Below the pieces are notes generated by a model. It was given only the letters and a program-made list of their open reading frames with translations. It was not told the origin of the DNA and searched no databases. 64,000 nt of DNA. Origin: Vibrio injensis (GTDB taxonomy: Bacteria; Pseudomonadota; Gammaproteobacteria; Enterobacterales; Vibrionaceae). The stretch lies in contig NZ_BDJF01000023.1 of the NCBI RefSeq assembly GCF_001895205.1, positions 1 through 64,000 on the forward strand, written 5' to 3'. Both the position numbers and the translations under genes were made by a program. Position 1 is the first letter of the stretch; each line of letters starts with the position of its first letter. Of this stretch, positions 20,680 to 29,835 are shown in pieces.

Positions 20680-21630
20680 ATGACAAATCCCAAAAAATAC
20701 GGCAAACCAGAATTTTCAGTGGCATTACTGCACCCTAAATATTGGGGTGTATGGCTGGGCTTTGGTTTTCTCGCACTGATGGTTAATCTCCTTCCTTATT
20801 CATGGCTATTAAATATTGGCCGTAGCCTAGGCCAATTTGCTATGCGCTTTGGTAAAAAGCGGGTACATATTGCGCAGCGAAACCTCGAATTGGCTTTTCC
20901 AGAGATGACCGCCACTGAGCGCCAGCAGTTTGTGATTGAGAACTTTAAAAATACCGGCGCAGCACTGATTGAAACGGGTATCACTTGGTTTTGGCCAACG
21001 TGGCGTTTTAAAACCTTATTGGTTGAAAAAGATCTTTCCGCGCTGCGAAAACATGACCAAAACAGCCGAGGCGTACTATTGTGTTGTGTGCACGCGTTAA
21101 ATTTAGAAATTACCGCTCGAGGTTTCGCGGTATTAGGATTACCTGGTTATGGCGCATATCGACCACATTCAAACCCTGCCTATGAATTCATTCAATATCG
21201 GGGACGAACACGTAATGGTAACCAATTAATTGATCGCACTGATTTAAAGCAGATGATTCGAGTACTCCGCCAAGGCGCACGCCTTTTTTATCTGCCCGAT
21301 CAAGATTATGGACATAATAAGTCTGTGTTTGTGCCTTTCTTTGCCGTGCAAGAAGCCTGTACTACGACAGGTACCAGCATTTTAGCTTATACCAGCCACT
21401 GTGCGATTGTCATGGGCTCTGGTTTTCGCAATACACAAGGTCGCTATGAACTAATGGCCGATCTGTCTGTTGAGACCGACTATCCACAAAAGGATGAAAC
21501 GACGGCGGCGGCTTATATGAATAAGTACGTTGAACAGGTTATCTTACGTGCTCCAGAACAATGGATGTGGCTGCATAAACGATTTAAAACCTTACCAGAT
21601 CCTGAATTAAGGGACAGTCGCTACGCCTAA
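20680..21630 (+). CDS. lpxL: Lipid A biosynthesis lauroyl/myristoyl acyltransferase
   Basis: The 316-residue inner-membrane LpxL/LpxM-family protein has an N-terminal anchor (GFGFLALMVNLLPYSWLL-like). Other landmarks are a VLLCCVHALNLEITARGF catalytic region in which the usual H-x4-D/E is HALNLE, and the conserved YLPDQDYG motif around residue 210. It transfers a secondary acyl chain to Kdo-lipid A. V. cholerae has two tandem paralogues at this place; only one is seen here. Symbol is by family, not by acyl-chain specificity. Confidence 0.85.
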   Translation: MTNPKKYGKPEFSVALLHPKYWGVWLGFGFLALMVNLLPYSWLLNIGRSLGQFAMRFGKKRVHIAQRNLELAFPEMTATERQQFVIENFKNTGAALIETGITWFWPTWRFKTLLVEKDLSALRKHDQNSRGVLLCCVHALNLEITARGFAVLGLPGYGAYRPHSNPAYEFIQYRGRTRNGNQLIDRTDLKQMIRVLRQGARLFYLPDQDYGHNKSVFVPFFAVQEACTTTGTSILAYTSHCAIVMGSGFRNTQGRYELMADLSVETDYPQKDETTAAAYMNKYVEQVILRAPEQWMWLHKRFKTLPDPELRDSRYA

Positions 21631-21716
21631 ATGATTTGCCTGCGCTATTCATTTGCCGGCACTACTTTCTGCGACGAAAAGAGCTTTATCAGCGCATGAT
21701 CTGAATCATAGGTATT

Positions 21717-21751
21717 AAAAAGGGAAGTCCGTTACACTGGCTTCCCTTTTT
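21717..21751. terminator. Rho-independent terminator after the acyltransferase gene
   Basis: Arms AAAAAGGGAAG and CTTCCCTTTTT form an 11-bp stem with a U-tract. It ends about 20 bases before the histidine kinase start. Confidence 0.85.
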
Positions 21752-21772
21752 CATTTCTCACTCTTGCCATTT

Positions 21773-23443
21773 ATGTATAACGACCAATTTGTGATGTTAC
21801 TGGCGGTGTTTGAACGCGCGGCCCTACTGCTGATGGTGCTGTTTTGGTTAACACGCTTGCACCTGATTCAAACCATAGTACAAAAGACCGATCGCCGGCC
21901 CGCGGAAACCACCTTGCTGGCGGCGCTGTTTATCGGTTTTGCCCTGTTTAGCACTTATACTGGAGTCAATGTGGATGGTTCTTTGGTCAACGTACGGATT
22001 ATTGCCATTGTCGCCGGCGGTATTTTGTTTGGCCCTTGGGTTGGGGTCAGTGCCGGCGTCGTTTCTGGGCTGCATCGCTACTTAATTGATATTGATGGCC
22101 CCACTTCACAAGCCTGCTTGATTGCTAGCATAGTGGCGGGATTATTATCGGCGTTGATCCATTATCGAGCTGACAAAGCTCACTATGCTCGCTACGGTAT
22201 TTTGGTCGGCATGGCGTGCGAAGCGCTCACCATGGGACTGATTGTACTGCTCGCCGAAGATAATCAGTTGGCTTATAGCATTGTCAGCCACATCAGCTTT
22301 CCGATGATCGCGGGTACTTTATCTATTGGCTTGATTATTCAACTGGTGCAACACCTAGATGATGAAAAAGAGCGTCTTGCTGCCCAGCAAGCCAAACAAG
22401 CGTTACATATTGCTACGCAAACTTTGCCCTATTTTCGCCAAGGTGGCCGTTCGGCTTTAACGAAAGGTTGCCAAGTCATTTTACAAAACACACAAGCCGA
22501 TGCGGTTGCGATCACCGATACACAAGATGTCCTAGCTTATGTCGGAATCGGTGAAGAAGAGTACCTCGATGCGCATCATCAAATCAGTGAACTGACCCAA
22601 CAAGCGGTCAAACTCGGCCAACAAATCATCAGTAATAATTTGAATCTACATAACTTTCGCTCCTTGTTGATCATTCCGTTGTGGGAAAATCAACAAGTCG
22701 CTGGCACCTTAAAGATTTTTTATCGCCAACCGAACCGTATTCGTCGCCCACTCAAAGAGATGGCGATTGGTTTATCACAGCTGATCTCCACGCAATTAGA
22801 AGTCTCTCGGGTGGAACAATTAAAAGAAATGGCTAGCCAAGCCGAATTTTCTGCCCTGCAAAGCAAGATCAATCCCCATTTTCTGTTTAATGCGTTAAAT
22901 GCGATATCCAGCTTGATTCGTCTGCGCCCCGATGAGGCGCGCAGCTTAATTGGTAATTTAGCAGACTTCTTACGCTATAATTTGCAGCGCACACAAATTC
23001 TCATCCCATTAGAGGATGCGTTAAAACAAGTGCGCGACTATGTGGCCATTGAACAAGCTCGCTTTGGGCGTAAACTGCAAGTGCATTTTGATGTTGAGCC
23101 GGTCGCAATTTCGATTGCGCCGCTTTTGATCCAACCTTTGGTGGAAAACGCCATTCAACATGGATTTCAGCCTTCGGCACACGCCTGCGAGGTGACGATC
23201 AAAGTACGCAAAACCGCGCAAGGTGCGCAAATTACCATCACAGATACAGGGGTGGGTATCGCCGCAGAACTGATTGATAAGCTGTATCAAGGTGACATAG
23301 ACAGTCAGCATATTGGCTTAATGAACGTTCATCAGCGATTGCAGTTACTGTACGGTCAAGGGCTGCATATTGAACGGTTAAACCCCGGCACACAAATTCG
23401 CTTTGATATTCTCACTAAGGGGAAAACATGTTACGCGCAATAG
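21773..23443 (+). CDS. ypdA: LytS/YpdA-type sensor histidine kinase
   Basis: About 556 residues from the ATG at 21773; an in-frame TTG lies three codons upstream. The 5TM-5TMR_LYT membrane sensor covers about residues 1-200, with GGILFGPWVGVSAGVVSGLHRY, followed by a GAF-like domain. The kinase core has the His-kinase motif INPHFLFNALNAISSL, the N-box PLVENAIQHGF and DTGVGI. This is the family of E. coli YpdA and BtsS, pyruvate-responsive kinases. The adjacent LytTR regulator and YhjX-like transporter favour YpdA. It overlaps the regulator gene by 16 bases. Confidence 0.85.
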   Translation: MYNDQFVMLLAVFERAALLLMVLFWLTRLHLIQTIVQKTDRRPAETTLLAALFIGFALFSTYTGVNVDGSLVNVRIIAIVAGGILFGPWVGVSAGVVSGLHRYLIDIDGPTSQACLIASIVAGLLSALIHYRADKAHYARYGILVGMACEALTMGLIVLLAEDNQLAYSIVSHISFPMIAGTLSIGLIIQLVQHLDDEKERLAAQQAKQALHIATQTLPYFRQGGRSALTKGCQVILQNTQADAVAITDTQDVLAYVGIGEEEYLDAHHQISELTQQAVKLGQQIISNNLNLHNFRSLLIIPLWENQQVAGTLKIFYRQPNRIRRPLKEMAIGLSQLISTQLEVSRVEQLKEMASQAEFSALQSKINPHFLFNALNAISSLIRLRPDEARSLIGNLADFLRYNLQRTQILIPLEDALKQVRDYVAIEQARFGRKLQVHFDVEPVAISIAPLLIQPLVENAIQHGFQPSAHACEVTIKVRKTAQGAQITITDTGVGIAAELIDKLYQGDIDSQHIGLMNVHQRLQLLYGQGLHIERLNPGTQIRFDILTKGKTCYAQ

Positions 23444-24141
23444 TGGTTGAGGATGAATATCTGGCTCAAGAGGAGCTGCGTTATTTAATTGCCAAACACA
23501 GTGATATTGAGATTATCGCCAGCTTTGACGATGGTTTGTCAGCGTTAAAATATCTACAAAACCATCCGGTAGAGGTGCTGTTTTTAGATATTAATATGCC
23601 CGCGATGGATGGCATGTTATTAGCTCGTAGTCTGCCAGCCGCCATTCGACCTCCTTATATTATTTTCACCACCGCTTACAAAGAGCATGCGGCGGAAGCC
23701 TTTGAACTGGACGCTTTTGATTATTTGTTAAAACCGCTCAATGAGCAGCGAGTGCAAAACGTGCTCGATAAGTTACAACAGGCACAATCGATCAAGCAGC
23801 CGAAGCCAAGCAGTACGCCGCTGCACCTTATGCGTGAGAATCGGATTCGGATCACCGAACCTGAGCAGGTCATTTACGCCATGGCGAAGGAGAAAATTAC
23901 TCTAGTGTACTGTGAAGATGGTGAGTTTTATGTGCCGTATCCGATCAGTGATTTTTGTGACCAGTTGCCAGCGCAGCACTTTTTCCGCTGTCATCGCTCT
24001 TATTGTGTCAATCTCACTCGCGTGCAGGAGATCATCCCTTGGGTTAACAGTACGTACCTCCTGCACTTACAAGGTACGCAAAGCGAAATCCCTGTCAGCC
24101 GGAGTAACTTAAAAGCCTTCCGCGAGCGAATGCAATTGTAA
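23428..24141 (+). CDS. ypdB: LytTR-type response regulator, YpdB-like
   Basis: The 237-residue protein has a receiver domain with phosphoacceptor Asp in FLDINMP (residue about 53), TTAYKEHA and the DYLLKP switch lysine. The C-terminal LytTR DNA-binding domain has FFRCHRSYCVNLTRVQEI and VSRSNLKAFRERM. It starts within the kinase gene, so the pair is translationally coupled. In E. coli YpdB activates yhjX, and a YhjX-like gene follows here after a 134-base control region. Confidence 0.87.
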   Translation: MLRAIVVEDEYLAQEELRYLIAKHSDIEIIASFDDGLSALKYLQNHPVEVLFLDINMPAMDGMLLARSLPAAIRPPYIIFTTAYKEHAAEAFELDAFDYLLKPLNEQRVQNVLDKLQQAQSIKQPKPSSTPLHLMRENRIRITEPEQVIYAMAKEKITLVYCEDGEFYVPYPISDFCDQLPAQHFFRCHRSYCVNLTRVQEIIPWVNSTYLLHLQGTQSEIPVSRSNLKAFRERMQL

Positions 24142-24156
24142 TTCATGCCAAATAAT

Positions 24157-24186
24157 TGCATTTGATGCGCGAGTAATGCAGCTCAT
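24157..24186 (+). promoter_or_regulatory. Candidate YpdB-type direct repeat upstream of the transporter gene
   Basis: Two similar decamers, TGCATTTGAT (24157-24166) and TGCAGCTCAT (24177-24186), lie with a 20-base period. The known E. coli YpdB site is a direct repeat of GGCATTTCAT with an 11-base spacer, so the match is approximate (spacer 10 here). Binding is inferred. Confidence 0.45.
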
Positions 24187-24275
24187 TTTATCTTGTTTTA
24201 ACCCTATTGCAGCTAAGGGATTTAGGCTCGTATCTTAACGGTAGTTCTTACCCATTTTGTTATGGAGTACCGTTT

Positions 24276-25499
24276 ATGTTAGGCATGATATCCCCCCGAT
24301 CACGGACCTTAATTGGTACCATTATTGCGCAATTTGCCCTTGGCTCTGTGTATACTTGGAGCTTATTTAATGCTCCGCTGGCGGAAAAACTAGCCGCCCC
24401 AGTCAACCAAATTGCCTTCTCTTTTGGTCTTTTGACTTTAGCCCTAGCCTTGGCCTCATCTGTCTCGGGCTTACTGCAAAAACGTTTTGGCGTGCGCCGA
24501 GTGACGATGGCAGCAGGCTTATTATTAAGCCTAGGTTTACTTTGGGCAGGACAAGTGACTCAAGTGTGGTTGCTGTATGTCAGTGCAGGGTTAATCCTTG
24601 GCTTTGCCGATGGCACTGGTTACTTAATGACATTATCCAACTGCGTGCGGTTTTTCCCAGAACGTAAAGGCCTAGCTTCAGCTTGTGCTATCGGCGCTTA
24701 TGGCCTCGGTAGCTTAGGGTTTAAGTACATTAATTTATACTTTCTTGAACATAGCAGCGTGAGTATGACCTTTACCATGTGGGCTCTGATTGCCGGCAGT
24801 TTGGTGGTATTGGGTGGTTTGCTGATGCATGACGCCCCCGTGCAAGCGCCAAGCTCATCGAGCAGCACAAGCAGCCAAGATTACTCGCTACAGCAAAGTA
24901 CCAAAACACCTCAGTTTTGGTTATTGGCAACGGTATTTTTTACCATTTGTATGAGCGGATTATACGTGATTGGCGTTGCGAAAGATGTTGGCGAACTGCA
25001 AGTGCATCTCTCCACCGCGGCGGCGGCTTCTTCAGTGGCGATCCTGGCGATGGCGAACCTTGCGGGTCGATTAGTGCTGGGGATTTTGTCTGATAAAATG
25101 GAGCGTCGCAAAGTGGTTGGGATAGCACTGCTGATTTGCACGGTAGGCATTAGTACTTTGTTGTTTGTCCCTCTCAATGAAATGCGCTTTTTTATGGCGA
25201 TTTCTTGTGTTGCCTTTAGCTTTGGCGGCGCGATTACCGTATTTCCAACCTTAGTCAGCGATTATTTTGGGCTAAATTCTCTGACTCAAAACTACGGAGT
25301 GATTTACTTAGGCTTTGGTTTGGGTAGCTTCTTTGGCTCTATCGTAGCGTCATTATTCGGTGGCTTCCAAGCGGCGTTCAGTGTCATGCTCATATTGTTT
25401 GGTGTGTCCTTATGTATCGCTCTTTGGCTACGGGCCCCAAAAGAGAAAGCATCCGCCACGCTGACTTGGCAGCCATCGCTTCATTCAAGCAGTCGTTAA
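24276..25499 (+). CDS. yhjX: Major facilitator transporter, oxalate/formate antiporter (YhjX-like) family
   Basis: About 407 residues from the ATG at 24276, which has a GGAG site upstream. Twelve hydrophobic segments are visible, with GSVYTWSLFNAPLAEKL in the first helix region, KRFGVRRVT between helices 2 and 3, and GRLVLGILSDKMERRKVVG in the central half. These fit the OFA subgroup. YhjX is induced by extracellular pyruvate through YpdAB in E. coli, so this looks like the cognate output gene. The transported substrate is not established. Confidence 0.8.
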   Translation: MLGMISPRSRTLIGTIIAQFALGSVYTWSLFNAPLAEKLAAPVNQIAFSFGLLTLALALASSVSGLLQKRFGVRRVTMAAGLLLSLGLLWAGQVTQVWLLYVSAGLILGFADGTGYLMTLSNCVRFFPERKGLASACAIGAYGLGSLGFKYINLYFLEHSSVSMTFTMWALIAGSLVVLGGLLMHDAPVQAPSSSSSTSSQDYSLQQSTKTPQFWLLATVFFTICMSGLYVIGVAKDVGELQVHLSTAAAASSVAILAMANLAGRLVLGILSDKMERRKVVGIALLICTVGISTLLFVPLNEMRFFMAISCVAFSFGGAITVFPTLVSDYFGLNSLTQNYGVIYLGFGLGSFFGSIVASLFGGFQAAFSVMLILFGVSLCIALWLRAPKEKASATLTWQPSLHSSSR

Positions 25500-25577
25500 T
25501 CACGTCGCACTTAGGCTGCTTAACGTTGCCGCCAGCACCACAGCATATTTCAATAAGCAAAGATGAACAGCAATAAG

Positions 25578-25610
25578 CAACGGCTCGGTTATAGACTGAG
25601 CCGTTGTTTT
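25578..25610. terminator. Terminator between the transporter gene and pyrE
   Basis: Arms CAACGGCTC and GAGCCGTTG form a nine-pair stem followed by TTTT. It lies between convergent genes. Confidence 0.75.
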
Positions 25611-25652
25611 CTCTAACGGGCTTTATCTAACGGACTTTCTGTTACGGAGTCG

Positions 25653-26300
25653 TTAAGCGACAACACCATATTGAGCTCGGTAAGCCTCTACTGCAGCTAA
25701 CTGCACCGGATCTCCCCCTTGCTCTTTTAGATAAGTCACTAGATCGCCCAAGCTAACGATAGAAATAATCTGACAACCAAAATCACGCTCAACTTCTTGA
25801 ATCGCCGATAATTCGCCTTTACCTTTTTCTTGACGGTCAATCGCTACTAAGACACCGGCCAATTGGGCGCCATTGGCTTGAATGATTTCCATTGATTCGC
25901 GAATCGCGGTGCCCGCGGTGATGACATCATCCACCAACATGATCCGACCTTCTAATGGCGAACCAACCAAGTTACCGCCTTCACCATGATCTTTGGCTTC
26001 TTTGCGATTAAAGCAGTAAGGAGTATCGATTTGATGGTGATCAGCTAAGGCAACCGCGGTGGTCGTCGCAATCGGAATGCCTTTGTAGGCAGGTCCAAAT
26101 AACACATCAAATTTAATCCCCGCATCAACCAAAGCAGCGGCATAAAAACGACCTAAACGGGCCAGATCACCACCGGTATTAAACAGCCCAGCGTTAAAAA
26201 AGTAAGGGCTTTTACGACCGGACTTCAAAGTAAACTCACCAAATTTCAATACTTGCTTTTCTAAGGCAAACTCAATAAATTCACGCTGGTAGGCTTTCAT
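25653..26300 (-). CDS. pyrE: Orotate phosphoribosyltransferase
   Basis: The 215-residue enzyme has the PRPP-binding motif [17 protein letters not shown] at about residue 120, an [18 protein letters not shown] segment and [12 protein letters not shown] catalytic loop. It makes orotidine 5'-phosphate in pyrimidine synthesis. It is full length. The rph-pyrE order is conserved in enterics, where pyrE is attenuated through the rph end. A hairpin with a T-tract lies between the two genes here. Confidence 0.97.
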   Translation of the reverse strand: MKAYQREFIEFALEKQVLKFGEFTLKSGRKSPYFFNAGLFNTGGDLARLGRFYAAALVDAGIKFDVLFGPAYKGIPIATTTAVALADHHQIDTPYCFNRKEAKDHGEGGNLVGSPLEGRIMLVDDVITAGTAIRESMEIIQANGAQLAGVLVAIDRQEKGKGELSAIQEVERDFGCQIISIVSLGDLVTYLKEQGGDPVQLAAVEAYRAQYGVVA

Positions 26301-26360
26301 GAATACTCTCTCGATGTTAAATGGGTTTTGGGTTCTAGGTTCTAACTTCTTGCAATAGAT

Positions 26361-26388
26361 AAAAAAATAGCCCCCTCAACGGGAGCTA
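26361..26388 (-). terminator. Terminator/attenuator between rph and pyrE
   Basis: On the minus strand TAGCTCCC...GGGGGCTA folds into a stem followed by seven T, directly after the rph stop and about 60 bases before pyrE. In E. coli a similar structure attenuates pyrE; the role here is inferred. Confidence 0.75.
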
Positions 26389-26397
26389 CTTACTCAA

Positions 26398-27114
26398 TCA
26401 TTCCGCCAACGCGGCTTTCTGTGCGGCGACAATATCAACAATGCCTTTTTGCGCCGAGGCAAGTAATGCCAGCAACTGCTCATGGCTGAACGGTTCGCCT
26501 TCTGCGGTGCCTTGGATCTCGATCATCTTGCCTTCTTCGGTCATGACCACATTCATATCGGTATCAGCGGCAGAATCTTCCACATACTCTAAATCGCATA
26601 GGACGTTTTCACCTAAGATACCCACGGATACCGCGGCAACGTGGCTTTTCATCGGACTCGCTTTCAGTTTGCCTTTGGCGACTAAATGCGCGAAAGCATC
26701 AGCCATAGCAACACTAGCACCACTGATCGCTGCCGTGCGTGTCCCGCCATCCGCTTGAATCACATCACAATCAACGGTGATCATGATTTCACCCATGGCT
26801 TTTAAATCAACCACGGCACGTAAACTACGAGCAATCAGGCGCTGAATTTCCATCGTTCGGCCACCTTGCTTACCATTGGCCGCTTCGCGACGGGTGCGCG
26901 AATGGGTGGCTCGTGGCAACATACCATATTCAGCCGTTACCCAGCCTTTGCCTTGACCTTTCAGCCAGCGTGGTACGGTTTCTTCCACCGTTGCGTTACA
27001 CAGCACTTTGGTATTACCAAATTCAACGAGTACCGAACCTTCAGCGTAAGCCGTATAGTTACGAGTGATTTTAATTGGGCGAACTTGATCTGCAGCGCGG
27101 TCATTTGGACGCAT
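26398..27114 (-). CDS. rph: Ribonuclease PH
   Basis: The 238-residue exoribonuclease starts at [16 protein letters not shown] (27114); a longer frame exists but lacks family similarity. Motifs include [35 protein letters not shown] and [18 protein letters not shown]. RNase PH trims tRNA 3' ends by phosphorolysis. Length equals the family norm, so unlike E. coli K-12 rph it is intact. Confidence 0.97.
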   Translation of the reverse strand: MRPNDRAADQVRPIKITRNYTAYAEGSVLVEFGNTKVLCNATVEETVPRWLKGQGKGWVTAEYGMLPRATHSRTRREAANGKQGGRTMEIQRLIARSLRAVVDLKAMGEIMITVDCDVIQADGGTRTAAISGASVAMADAFAHLVAKGKLKASPMKSHVAAVSVGILGENVLCDLEYVEDSAADTDMNVVMTEEGKMIEIQGTAEGEPFSHEQLLALLASAQKGIVDIVAAQKAALAE

Positions 27115-27157
27115 GGATAAATGCCTTTTGTGAAGGGAACAACAAGATTGGGGCGAG

Positions 27158-27186
27158 ATTATACTGGAAGTCACGGTAAAATCCTA
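27158..27186 (-). promoter_or_regulatory. rph promoter whose -35 touches the heptamer array
   Basis: A perfect TATAAT (27163-27158, minus strand) has a weak -35 position (TAGGAT, 27186-27181) 17 bases upstream. The -35 overlaps the first unit of the CTAGGTG array, so changes in copy number alter what lies just upstream of this promoter. Confidence 0.5.
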
Positions 27187-27270
27187 GGTGCTAGGTGCTA
27201 GGTGCTAGGTGCTAGGTGCTAGGTGCTAGGTGCTAGGTGCTAGGTGCTAGGTGCTAGGTGCTAGGTGCTA
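27184..27270. repeat. Twelve perfect tandem copies of CTAGGTG
   Basis: The unit is repeated 12 times without error (27184-27267) and ends in a partial copy, in the 322-base gap between divergent rph and yicC. The rest of the gap up to yicC shows no gene. Copy-number polymorphism is likely for such a pure array. Confidence 0.97.
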
Positions 27271-27436
27271 ATAAGCAAAACTCAAACGAAATACACAAGC
27301 AACCTATGAACACGCGTTTTTTAACTATCTGTACCTCGAAAAAAGTCAGTGCTTATCTAACCTAGGATCTCGTCAGTCTTTGCCGTATTATTGATTTATT
27401 GCACTAAAAGCAGACCGACTAATAAAGGATACCGTA

Positions 27437-28303
27437 ATGATTTACAGCATGACCGCTTACGCACGTAAAGAAGTCAAAGGCGACTGGGGCACGGCAGTAT
27501 GGGAAATTCGCTCCGTTAACCAACGTTATTTAGAAACTTACTTTCGTCTTCCTGAACAGTTTCGCGGTTTAGAACCGGTGCTGCGTGAGCGTTTTCGTCA
27601 ACGCCTTGCCCGCGGTAAAGTCGAATGCCATTTACGTTATGAAGCCAATCCAGCGGCCAAAAGTGAACTCAATATTAATGAAGCATTGGCGAATCAAGTG
27701 ATCAAAGCCGCTAATCAAATCATGCATATGACCGGTGAGCTCAGCCGCATCAATCCCTTCCAAATTATGCAATGGCCAGGTGTGATGGAAACGCCTGAGC
27801 AAGATATGGACAGCATTAATAAAGCGTTATTGGCCGGTTTTGATGACGCGATTGTTGAATTTATTGACGCTCGTGGTCGTGAAGGCGACAACATGAAAGC
27901 GTTAATCGAGCAACGCTTAACCGCGATCAGTGAAGAAGTGGTCAAGGTTCGCGCGCGAATGCCAGAAATTTTGCAATGGCAACGTGAACGACTATTGAAC
28001 AAGTTTGAAGAAGCAAAAATTGAGCTTGATGCTACCCGTGTCGAGCAAGAGCTGATCCTACTGGCGCAAAAGTCGGACGTGGCGGAAGAGCTGGATCGTT
28101 TAGATTCTCACATCAAAGAAACGCGCAATGTCCTGAAAAAAGGCGGCGCGTGTGGCCGTAAGCTCGATTTTATGATGCAAGAGTTTAACCGCGAGTCCAA
28201 CACACTGGCTTCAAAATCGATCTCAACCGATATCACAGCTTCAGGGGTAGAGCTAAAAGTTCTGATTGAACAAATGCGTGAGCAGATCCAGAACATTGAA
28301 TAA
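27437..28303 (+). CDS. yicC: YicC/YloC family endoribonuclease-associated protein
   Basis: The 288-residue protein begins MIYSMTAYARKEVKGDWGTAVWEIRSVN and ends with VLIEQMREQIQNIE, the strongly conserved family C terminus (both stretches quoted only in part here: SMTAYARKE and REQIQNIE). YicC has been linked to RNA turnover and stationary-phase survival. The 3' end is a known insertion point for mobilizable genomic islands in Vibrio. The last 24 bases form the left attachment repeat of the element, so the coding sequence is kept intact. Confidence 0.95.
   Translation: MIYSMTAYARKEVKGDWGTAVWEIRSVNQRYLETYFRLPEQFRGLEPVLRERFRQRLARGKVECHLRYEANPAAKSELNINEALANQVIKAANQIMHMTGELSRINPFQIMQWPGVMETPEQDMDSINKALLAGFDDAIVEFIDARGREGDNMKALIEQRLTAISEEVVKVRARMPEILQWQRERLLNKFEEAKIELDATRVEQELILLAQKSDVAEELDRLDSHIKETRNVLKKGGACGRKLDFMMQEFNRESNTLASKSISTDITASGVELKVLIEQMREQIQNIE
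28280..28303 (+). other. attL: left attachment repeat at the end of yicC
   Basis: GAGCAGATCCAGAACATT followed by GAATAA matches the sequence at 63546-63569 except for two bases. It includes the yicC stop codon. Confidence 0.88.
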
Positions 28304-28339
28304 TTTTCTCTTGTTTTCCAAAGCTTTCCAATACTCACC

Positions 28340-28365
28340 AAAGCCCTGATTTAGAAGGGCTTTTT
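28340..28365 (+). terminator. yicC terminator on the element side
   Basis: Arms AAAGCCC and GGGCTTT with a T-rich tail. A related hairpin (AAGCCCC / GGGGCTT) lies at the same place after the right attachment repeat. Confidence 0.75.
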
Positions 28366-28397
28366 ATTTTCACTCTGTTCTTGTACGTTTCAATCTG

Positions 28398-28460
28398 TTT
28401 CATCTAAGTGGTGAGTTAACTGGTGAGTAATGCCTCGCTATACTTGCATCAAATGGTGAG
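28398..28460 (+). repeat. Three GGTGAGT sites before the integrase gene (candidate integrase arm sites)
   Basis: GTGGTGAGTTAA, CTGGTGAGTAA and ATGGTGAGTAT lie within 63 bases between attL and the integrase start. Similar sites lie next to attR. Position and repetition are typical of arm-type binding sites for integrase or excisionase; function is inferred. Confidence 0.55.
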
Positions 28461-28474
28461 TATTAGGAGGCACA

Positions 28475-29701
28475 ATGGCATCAATGACCGCAAAGCAGGT
28501 GGCATCACTTGCAAAATCAGGAGAGCCAACAAGGAAATCCGACGGGAAAGGACTCTACTTTGTCGTTCCAGACTCGGGAGCGCCCTATTGGGCCCTTCGA
28601 TATAGTGGAAATGGCAAACGTAAACAAATGACTCTGGGGCAGTACCCTGATATGTCGTTGGCCGATGCAAGATCAGAAGCCGAAGTGTTTAAACGTGACT
28701 TAAGGCAAGGCGTAGATCCCCTCATTGCAAAACAGCGTCAAAAGTGGACGGGTATCATATCGGTCGATGATTTATTTGAGGATTGGTATAAAAACGATTT
28801 AGCGCCAAGGCTAAAGCATCCCAACATTCCAGCTCGAATATATAGAAAGGAAATTAAGCCAGTCATCGGCGAGTTCAAAATTCAGGACGTCACAGCTCTG
28901 GATGTTCGAGAAATAATTCAAAGAGTTAGGGATAGCGGCCGTCTAACCATTGCCAATGACACTCTGGGTTATATGAAGCAGCTTTTCAAGCACGCATTAA
29001 AGCTTGAGCTAACCGCCAATAATCCCGCTGCACCGTTCACAATAAACGATGCTGGAGGGCTCGAAAAAACTCGTAAGCGAGCATTAGAGCTAAATGAAAT
29101 AGAGAAAATATTTAAAGTATTTCGTAGTCATCTAAACAGTTTTGGTAGAGAGAACTATTTGTTGTGCTGTCTCTTCTTGGTACTAGGTAATAGGAAGAGT
29201 GAACTGTGTGAGGCTCCCTGGTCAGAGTTCGACCTAGAGGAATCTGTCTGGCATATCCCAGAGTGGCGGGTAAAGACAGGCATCGCTATATCTATTCCCC
29301 TGCCAAGCCAAGCAATGACATGGCTCAGTGAGCTCAAAGTAAGATCGATGGGTTCTGAATACGTTTTTCCAGCCCGACGCCGAAGCAATCTATTACATAT
29401 GGGGCCTGACACCCTAAATAGCGCAATCTCAAAGTTGTTTGGACGAGAAGCTGGGAGGAAGATTCAGCCACCCAACGTGATGGGTGACATAGAGCATTTT
29501 ACAGTACATGACTTACGGCGAACATTCAGGAGTCTAGCTGCATCAGTAGGAACACCAAATCACGTCGCTCGGTTGTGCATCAATCACCGGCAGGGAGGAG
29601 TTGACGGTATATATGATAGGTATGAATACTTTGAAGAACGGAAAGCTGCTCACCAGAAAGTTGCCGATCTAGTTACACCTCTCATTCATCTAGGCCAATA
29701 A
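28475..29701 (+). CDS. int: Tyrosine integrase of the yicC-type genomic island
   Basis: The 408-residue recombinase has a DUF4102-type N-terminal arm-binding domain (KSDGKGLYFVVPDSGAPYW), a core-binding domain and a C-terminal catalytic domain. Catalytic residues can be placed: the Arg in LGNRKSELCEAPW, the HxxR box in HDLRRTFRSL and the nucleophile Tyr in the DRYEYFEER stretch. It starts at an ATG with an AGGAGG site. It should insert and excise the element at the 3' end of yicC. Position next to attL and direction inward are usual for this class. Confidence 0.93.
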   Translation: MASMTAKQVASLAKSGEPTRKSDGKGLYFVVPDSGAPYWALRYSGNGKRKQMTLGQYPDMSLADARSEAEVFKRDLRQGVDPLIAKQRQKWTGIISVDDLFEDWYKNDLAPRLKHPNIPARIYRKEIKPVIGEFKIQDVTALDVREIIQRVRDSGRLTIANDTLGYMKQLFKHALKLELTANNPAAPFTINDAGGLEKTRKRALELNEIEKIFKVFRSHLNSFGRENYLLCCLFLVLGNRKSELCEAPWSEFDLEESVWHIPEWRVKTGIAISIPLPSQAMTWLSELKVRSMGSEYVFPARRRSNLLHMGPDTLNSAISKLFGREAGRKIQPPNVMGDIEHFTVHDLRRTFRSLAASVGTPNHVARLCINHRQGGVDGIYDRYEYFEERKAAHQKVADLVTPLIHLGQ

Positions 29702-29835
29702 GTTCTTCTCATCTTCCTTAGCAAATAACCATTTGTTTTAAATGGATATATGAAGGCGCTTTCGTCGTTTGAGCGATAAAAACGCCTTATGAGAACTAAC
29801 CGGAAAGTTAAGGTGATAGATATATCTTTGGTTTG

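Noticed and set aside
28280..28303. tRNA gene as the integration target
   Set aside because: The attachment repeat lies in the last codons of yicC; no tRNA-like fold is found near either end.
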